Assembly (NCBI GenBank): GCA_003559575.1
Contig: PWKZ01000071.1
Span: 1 to 38,409 of the forward strand
Direction: 5' to 3'
DNA: 38,409 nucleotides
Source: Bradymonadales bacterium
GTDB taxonomy: Bacteria > Myxococcota_A > UBA9042 > PWKZ01
The notes under the pieces are model-generated. The model was not told the DNA's origin. It was given only the letters and a program-made list of their open reading frames with translations, and searched no databases. Shown in pieces: positions 34,183 to 38,409 of this stretch. The translations under genes and the position numbers were made by a program. Position 1 is the first letter of the stretch. Every line of letters begins with the position of its first letter.

Positions 34183-36347
34183 CCGCGCTCGCCCCGGGGG
34201 AGGCCGCCCACGGCGCTCGGGTGGTCTTCTCGCTGCTCCCCGCGCTGGCGGTGCTCTTCCCGGCGCTCGGCGCGCTGGCGGTCCGCCTGGTCGGGGATCA
34301 TCACGAGAGGCTGCGCAACACCCTGGCCATCATCTCCACGGCAGGCGCGCTCCTCGCTTGCGCGGCCATGTTCCCGCGAGTGATGGGAGACGGCCTGGTG
34401 CTGTCGGTGGGGCTGCCGGTGATGCTTGGGGAGTTCACCCTCGCCGCCGATGCCATGGCGCTCCTGTTCGCCCTCATCGCCTCCCTGATGTGGGTCTTGG
34501 CCACCATCTACGCCGGCGCTTACGTGCAGCACGAGGCGCGCCGCACCCGCTACCACACCTTCGCCCTGCTGACCGAATCGGCCGCCTTGGGGGTCTTTCT
34601 GGCGGCCGACTTCTTTGTGCTGTTCGTGTTCTTCGAGCTGATGGGGATGCTGGCCTATGTGCTGGTGGTGCATAACCAGTCGCCCGACTCCCGGCGGGCG
34701 GGCGTCAAATACATCTTCATGACCGTCTATGGAGGGTTGAGCCTCCTGATGGGAGTCTTTCTCTTCCTGTCCAGTACGGGCGACACCGGCTTCGTGGCCG
34801 CATTGAACAGCCGCTACCTGATGACCGGGGCCTGCTTTGTGGCCAGCGGGTTCATGATCGCGGGCTTCGGGGTCAAGGCCGGCATGGTGCCGCTGCACGT
34901 CTGGTTGCCGTTGGCCCACCCGGCGGCGCCGACACCGGCGAGCGCGCTGCTCTCAGGCGTAATGCTAAAAGCCGGCGCCTACGGAATGCTGCGAGTGATC
35001 CAGACCTTCCACGCCCAAGTGTATGAGCCCGCGAGCGCGCCACTGCCGGCCGGCGAGGCGGTCTTGCGCTCCATCACCGAGGCGCCCCCGTTTATCTGGA
35101 ACATGCACTTGCTCGGGGCCATGATGGTGGTGGCGGCACTCGTCACAATGGTGGTCGGCATGGCGCTCGCCATAGTCCAGAGCAACGTCAAGCGACTCCT
35201 GGCCTATTCAAGCATCAGCCAGATGGGGTTCATCCTGCTCGGGTTGGGGCTCGGGGCCTATCTGGGCCCCACGGGCGTCATGGGTCTGGCCGGCGCCCTC
35301 TACCACGTCCTCAACCACGCCGTTTTCAAATCGCTCCTGTTCCTGGGGATCGGGGCGGTCTACTACCGCACTCACCAGACCGATATGACCAAGTTGGGGG
35401 GGCTGTGGCGCAAGATGCCTTTGACAGCCCTCTTCACCTGCATCGCGGGGCTGGGGATCATGGGGATCACGCTGTTCAACGGATACAGCTCCAAGGTTCT
35501 CCTTCACCACGCGGTGGTCAAGACGTCATATCTGGTGGGGGGCTGGTCGCACGTTCTGGATACGATCTTCATCGTCACGGCGGCGGGGACCATCTGCTAC
35601 ATTTCAAAGCTGCTCTTGATGGTCTTCTTCGGCGAGCACCGCGGGGAGGATCGCGCGGCGTTCACGGCGATCAAGGACCCACCTCGCTCCATGCTCCTGG
35701 GAATGGGGGCACTGGCGGTCGCGGTGCTGGTGCTGGGCCTCTTCCCAATCACTGTCCTCCGGGTCCTGGTAATCCCGGCGCTCGGAGGGTTCGCTTATCT
35801 GGATCCCAATCAAGTGGTCCAACTGCTCGATGAGCAGTTTTTCAGCCTGGCCGAGATGAAGGGGATGCTACCGCCGCTGGCAATCGGGCTGTCCTTTTTC
35901 GCGTTGGCGCGGCGCTTCGACCTCTTCGCGCTACGGCTGCCGCGCGCCCTCTCCGTCGATTTCTACTACTCGAGGGCCGAGGAGAGCTTTTTGCAGATCT
36001 TGTTCGCCTGCGCGCGGCGCTACCGCGAGTCGCGCCTGGGCGCCCACTTCACCCGCGGCGCGCAAAAAACAATGGTCGCTCTGTCGGACACGCTGCGCGC
36101 CTCGAGCGACCATTGGCGGGCCGAAGTAGCGGCCATGGTCGTGCGCATCTCAGCCTGGCCGGGGCATCTCTCCAAGCGCGCGGGGCTCATCAAAGAGCGG
36201 GTGCAGAGATGGGCCGGCGCCCTCCCCGGAGTACTCGCGCGGCGAGAGGCTTTTGTCGCCGTGAGAGCGTTCGTCACCGATATCTCGTTTGGAGCGGTTG
36301 TCATTGCAACCCTCATCGGGCTCTTGTCGCTGGCGCTCTTTGCCTGA
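34179..36347 (+). CDS. MrpA/NuoL-like antiporter subunit, third copy with C-terminal arm
   Basis: This 722-residue protein is the largest antiporter-like subunit. The core (about residues 1-530) has the glutamate (FVFFELMGMLAYVLVVH), helix-7 lysine (GVKAGMVPLHVWLPLAHPA) and late lysine (NGYSSKVLLHHAV). After it, the protein continues through about 100 residues of helical, charged, partly amphipathic sequence (about 590-690) and ends in one more hydrophobic helix. This recalls the lateral arm plus final helix of NuoL, and not the MbhD/MbhE extension of standard MrpA, which is encoded separately here. It ends the operon. The following 60 bases carry an AGCTGTCAGCAATCA repeat-like motif and no strong terminator. 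Confidence 0.9.
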   Translation: MTALAPGEAAHGARVVFSLLPALAVLFPALGALAVRLVGDHHERLRNTLAIISTAGALLACAAMFPRVMGDGLVLSVGLPVMLGEFTLAADAMALLFALIASLMWVLATIYAGAYVQHEARRTRYHTFALLTESAALGVFLAADFFVLFVFFELMGMLAYVLVVHNQSPDSRRAGVKYIFMTVYGGLSLLMGVFLFLSSTGDTGFVAALNSRYLMTGACFVASGFMIAGFGVKAGMVPLHVWLPLAHPAAPTPASALLSGVMLKAGAYGMLRVIQTFHAQVYEPASAPLPAGEAVLRSITEAPPFIWNMHLLGAMMVVAALVTMVVGMALAIVQSNVKRLLAYSSISQMGFILLGLGLGAYLGPTGVMGLAGALYHVLNHAVFKSLLFLGIGAVYYRTHQTDMTKLGGLWRKMPLTALFTCIAGLGIMGITLFNGYSSKVLLHHAVVKTSYLVGGWSHVLDTIFIVTAAGTICYISKLLLMVFFGEHRGEDRAAFTAIKDPPRSMLLGMGALAVAVLVLGLFPITVLRVLVIPALGGFAYLDPNQVVQLLDEQFFSLAEMKGMLPPLAIGLSFFALARRFDLFALRLPRALSVDFYYSRAEESFLQILFACARRYRESRLGAHFTRGAQKTMVALSDTLRASSDHWRAEVAAMVVRISAWPGHLSKRAGLIKERVQRWAGALPGVLARREAFVAVRAFVTDISFGAVVIATLIGLLSLALFA

Positions 36348-36407
36348 GCGAGCTGTCAGCAATCAGCCAAGCTCCTGGAATCACGCCTCCTTAGTTCATA
36401 GCTGATG

Positions 36408-37400
36408 TTACAAGACGCGTTTGATGGTCTCCCACCAGACGTGCGCGTCCAGATCCAGGAGGAAGCGACTGTCGATGTGGCCTGAACAGAAGCACCCGTG
36501 GGCGCAGTGCATCGGTTTGGCTGCGGCGAGCAAATCGGCCACCGGGCGGCGGGTCAGGTCGAATCCTTCACCGCAACCGATGAGCGGATAGCATGGGTAG
36601 GCGCGGCCGTCGGCAGAGAGCCCCCACAATAGCTGACCGGCATAGCAGGCGTCGGTGGCATAGGTGGGATAGTTGCCCTGGAGAAAGCTGAAATGCCGCT
36701 CGTTGAAGCTCACCAGCCGGGGCTCACGACGCCGCACCTCGCGCAACCGATTCAAGAGGCCCACCAGTTGGTCGAGCTGGGGCCGCAGATCGACATTGGA
36801 CGCCGCCTCGCGGTTGTTTTGGTGGATCGGCTGCCAAACCGTCGCGAACCCCATCTTCCGCGCCAGATCGAGCACATGCTCGACACAATGGAGGTTGCGG
36901 CGGGTCACGACAGTCGAGGTCAGGAGGCGCTTGCCGCTCTGCCGAGCGATCTCGAGAGCCTCGAGAGCCGCCTTGTAGCTGCCCTCGCCCCGCAGCGCGT
37001 CGTGTGTCGCGCGATCGCCGTCAAGGCTGATGGTCACCCAATCGGCGTCGGCGATGCACGCGGGATCATTTGCCAAGAGATCGCCGTTCGTGACGAGAAA
37101 GCTCATCACGTCGTGCCGTCGGCAAAGACGCAGCATCGCCCCCAGATCGGGATGCAGTAACGGCTCGCCGCCAGTGAAGCACAACCGCGTCAATCCGTGC
37201 CGGACGAGCTGAGCGAAGACCCTCGAAAAGACGTCGAGAGTCATCTCGCCGCGAGGGGGCGCGAGCGAACAGTAAGCGCAGCTTCGGGTACAGCGCGACG
37301 TCATCACATAGGAGACGAAGAGAGTCGCCGGGGTCCCCCGCAGCTTGTATTCGGCGACGGCACGCGCGAAGCGCAGCGCCAATGGGACGAGGTCAGCCAA
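36408..37400 (-). CDS. Radical SAM protein with SPASM-like C-terminal domain
   Basis: This 330-residue enzyme has the radical SAM cluster motif CTRSCAYC near residue 37, the GGEPLLHPDL motif and strand VTISLDGDRATHDALRG. A cysteine-rich C-terminal region (CYAGQLLWGL, AYPCYPLIGCGEG, CAHGCFCSGH) suggests a SPASM or twitch domain with an extra Fe-S cluster. Such proteins modify peptides or proteins or act in cofactor synthesis; the substrate here is unknown, and no obvious precursor peptide lies beside it. The start is uncertain: a TTG at 37400 with GAGG 5 bases upstream gives the usual lead-in before the cluster motif, while upstream frame to 37595 is open but arginine-rich and atypical. Confidence 0.87.
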   Translation of the reverse strand: MADLVPLALRFARAVAEYKLRGTPATLFVSYVMTSRCTRSCAYCSLAPPRGEMTLDVFSRVFAQLVRHGLTRLCFTGGEPLLHPDLGAMLRLCRRHDVMSFLVTNGDLLANDPACIADADWVTISLDGDRATHDALRGEGSYKAALEALEIARQSGKRLLTSTVVTRRNLHCVEHVLDLARKMGFATVWQPIHQNNREAASNVDLRPQLDQLVGLLNRLREVRRREPRLVSFNERHFSFLQGNYPTYATDACYAGQLLWGLSADGRAYPCYPLIGCGEGFDLTRRPVADLLAAAKPMHCAHGCFCSGHIDSRFLLDLDAHVWWETIKRVL

Positions 37401-37562
37401 GGTCTCCTCACGTCGCTTGGCGTTGCGGCCCAACACGCGGCAGAGCGGCAAAGCCTCCGGTGAATCTTCAAGAGAGTGATCTCGTCGGCCCCCTGCTCCC
37501 AAGACCCTCGTGACCCAATTATGGGTCGCGCGGCGGCAGTCTGGCAAGCCGGTTTTGGACTG

Positions 37563-37571
37563 TGGTATAAT
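37563..37571 (+). promoter_or_regulatory. Extended -10 promoter for the PAS sensor gene
   Basis: TGGTATAAT is an extended -10 element with a perfect TATAAT (37566-37571). No good -35 lies 16-18 bases upstream, as is common for extended -10 promoters. The start would be near 37578, about 40 bases before the ATG at 37619. Confidence 0.55.
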
Positions 37572-37618
37572 GACCGGTCTTGGAACGGGCTCCATCTATT
37601 CACACCGGGTGACCGAAG

Positions 37619-38409
37619 ATGAGCATCGCGGAGGTACGGCGAGACTACGATCTCGGCCGTCACTACATCACCGTCGTGTCCAGCTTGAGCGGCTTCTTGT
37701 TCGCCGTCGTCTTCGGCCTCGAGGCCTGGCTGTCCGGCTGCGCCCTTTCGACGACAGCCATTGGAGCGGCCGGCGCGGGGACGCTCCTGATCGGTCTCTG
37801 GGCGCTCTCGAGACCGAATACTCCAGAACCGCGGATCGCGCTCGTCGTGCTGTGCGTCAACTTCTTTGCTTTTATGTTGGCGACCGGAGGCAGCAGCGGC
37901 AGCGGTCACCTCTGGTCGCTCCTGATTCCGTCGGTGGGCATCTTCTTGCTCGGGCTACGGTGGGGGATGCTGGTGGTCGGCGCCTATTTCGCTCTGGCCG
38001 CCTGCTGGCTACTGGCGCTCGACACGTTCGCGCCGGCGCTCCTGTCGATGCCGCAACCCATGCTCATGGGCCGAATGGTGGGAGTGATAGCGCTCCAGTG
38101 TGCCGTGATGATCACCTATGAGATCAGTAACGGCCGCGCGCTCGAGCGGCTTCGGAGCGCGATCGCCACCAAGACCCAAGTCGAGAAGACGCTGCGCCTC
38201 GAGCGCGATAACGTCGAGGCGCTCCTCGCGGCCTCACCGGTTGGAATGGCGGTGTTTGACGAAGATGCGCGGGTAGTCTCGCTCAACCCCGCGTTCGTTT
38301 CCTCGTTGGGCAGGGAGAGAACCACTCTCCACGGCCTGAGCTGCGACGCTCTGTTCCCCTGCAGCAAGGCAGATACCGCCGACGGCGACTGCAACGAGCG
38401 CGCCGATTG
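37619..38409 (+). CDS. Membrane PAS-domain sensor protein, partial at window end
   Basis: The first 263 residues are visible; the gene runs off the window with no stop. The N-terminal 165 residues form about six hydrophobic helices, with a Gly/Ser-rich loop (ATGGSSGSGHLWSLL) after the third or fourth. A charged helical linker follows (RLRSAIATKTQVEKTLRLER), then a PAS domain (VEALLAASPVGMAVFDEDARVVSLN). The PAS carries cysteines (SCDALFPCSK, GDCNERAD) and may bind a metal or sense redox state. The output domain is cut off; a histidine kinase is most likely, a diguanylate cyclase possible. The ribosome site before the ATG is weak. Confidence 0.8.
   Translation, partial: MSIAEVRRDYDLGRHYITVVSSLSGFLFAVVFGLEAWLSGCALSTTAIGAAGAGTLLIGLWALSRPNTPEPRIALVVLCVNFFAFMLATGGSSGSGHLWSLLIPSVGIFLLGLRWGMLVVGAYFALAACWLLALDTFAPALLSMPQPMLMGRMVGVIALQCAVMITYEISNGRALERLRSAIATKTQVEKTLRLERDNVEALLAASPVGMAVFDEDARVVSLNPAFVSSLGRERTTLHGLSCDALFPCSKADTADGDCNERAD

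Noticed and set aside
20606-36347. A complete Rnf complex or a [NiFe] hydrogenase within the locus
   Set aside because: I looked through all frames for RnfA, RnfB, RnfE, RnfG and hydrogenase large-subunit cysteine motifs and saw none.
37555-37571. TTGGAC and TATAAT as a -35/-10 pair
   Set aside because: They are only 5 bases apart. The extended -10 reading (TGGTATAAT) explains the site better.
1-38409. tRNA, rRNA, CRISPR arrays, insertion sequences, prophage genes
   Set aside because: No cloverleaf with CCA-type acceptor end, no spaced direct repeats, and no transposase or integrase frame was recognised by eye; a covariance-model scan was not possible.

Overview
The window is a GC-rich, densely coded stretch of a Gram-negative-type bacterial chromosome. 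Two predicted lipoproteins, a twin-arginine signal, a periplasmic alpha-2-macroglobulin and many 4-base ATGA/GTGA gene overlaps support this. The gene mix (NtrB/NtrC-like pair, alpha-2-macroglobulin, selenocysteine formate dehydrogenase, split Mrp cluster) suggests a deltaproteobacterial-type lineage such as Myxococcota or Desulfobacterota. That placement is inference; no rRNA or tRNA gene is present to fix it. I see no CRISPR array, insertion sequence, integrase or phage gene.

Layout. 1-7646 (+): a small proline-rich secreted peptide, a membrane histidine kinase, an NtrC-like regulator with an altered GAFTGA loop, an AbgT-family transporter (these last three form one operon), and a lipoprotein with three tandem DsbA-like thioredoxin domains. 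7887-9595 (-): a two-gene ABC-2 export system. 9772-12713 (+): a class I aldolase overlapping methionyl-tRNA synthetase. 12822-17840 (-): a 1672-residue alpha-2-macroglobulin lipoprotein with an intact thioester motif and an apparent GspG-like insertion. 18148-20233: an aldehyde dehydrogenase (+) converging on a rubrerythrin-like ferritin (-).

20524-36347 is the most interesting part. A clear sigma70-type promoter drives fdhB-rnfD-rnfC, followed by a small zinc-ribbon protein (+). Facing it is fdhE-fdhA (-). FdhA is a twin-arginine-exported formate dehydrogenase with an in-frame UGA read as selenocysteine, supported by a bacterial SECIS-like hairpin. Diverging from fdhE is a nine-gene Mrp/Mnh-type cation/proton antiporter operon (E, F, G, MbhD-like, MbhE-MrpB fusion, C and three large antiporter-like subunits). 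The window holds no rnfA, rnfB, rnfE, rnfG, no cytochrome b gamma subunit of formate dehydrogenase and no hydrogenase. My reading is a formate-oxidising, ion-translocating module: FdhA and FdhB oxidise formate on the periplasmic side, the RnfD/RnfC pair could take electrons into or across the membrane, and the Mrp unit either couples directly or works beside it on the same sodium/proton gradient. The parts are recognised from sequence; the coupling is a hypothesis.

The window ends with a radical SAM/SPASM protein (-) and the start of a membrane PAS sensor (+) that runs off the edge.
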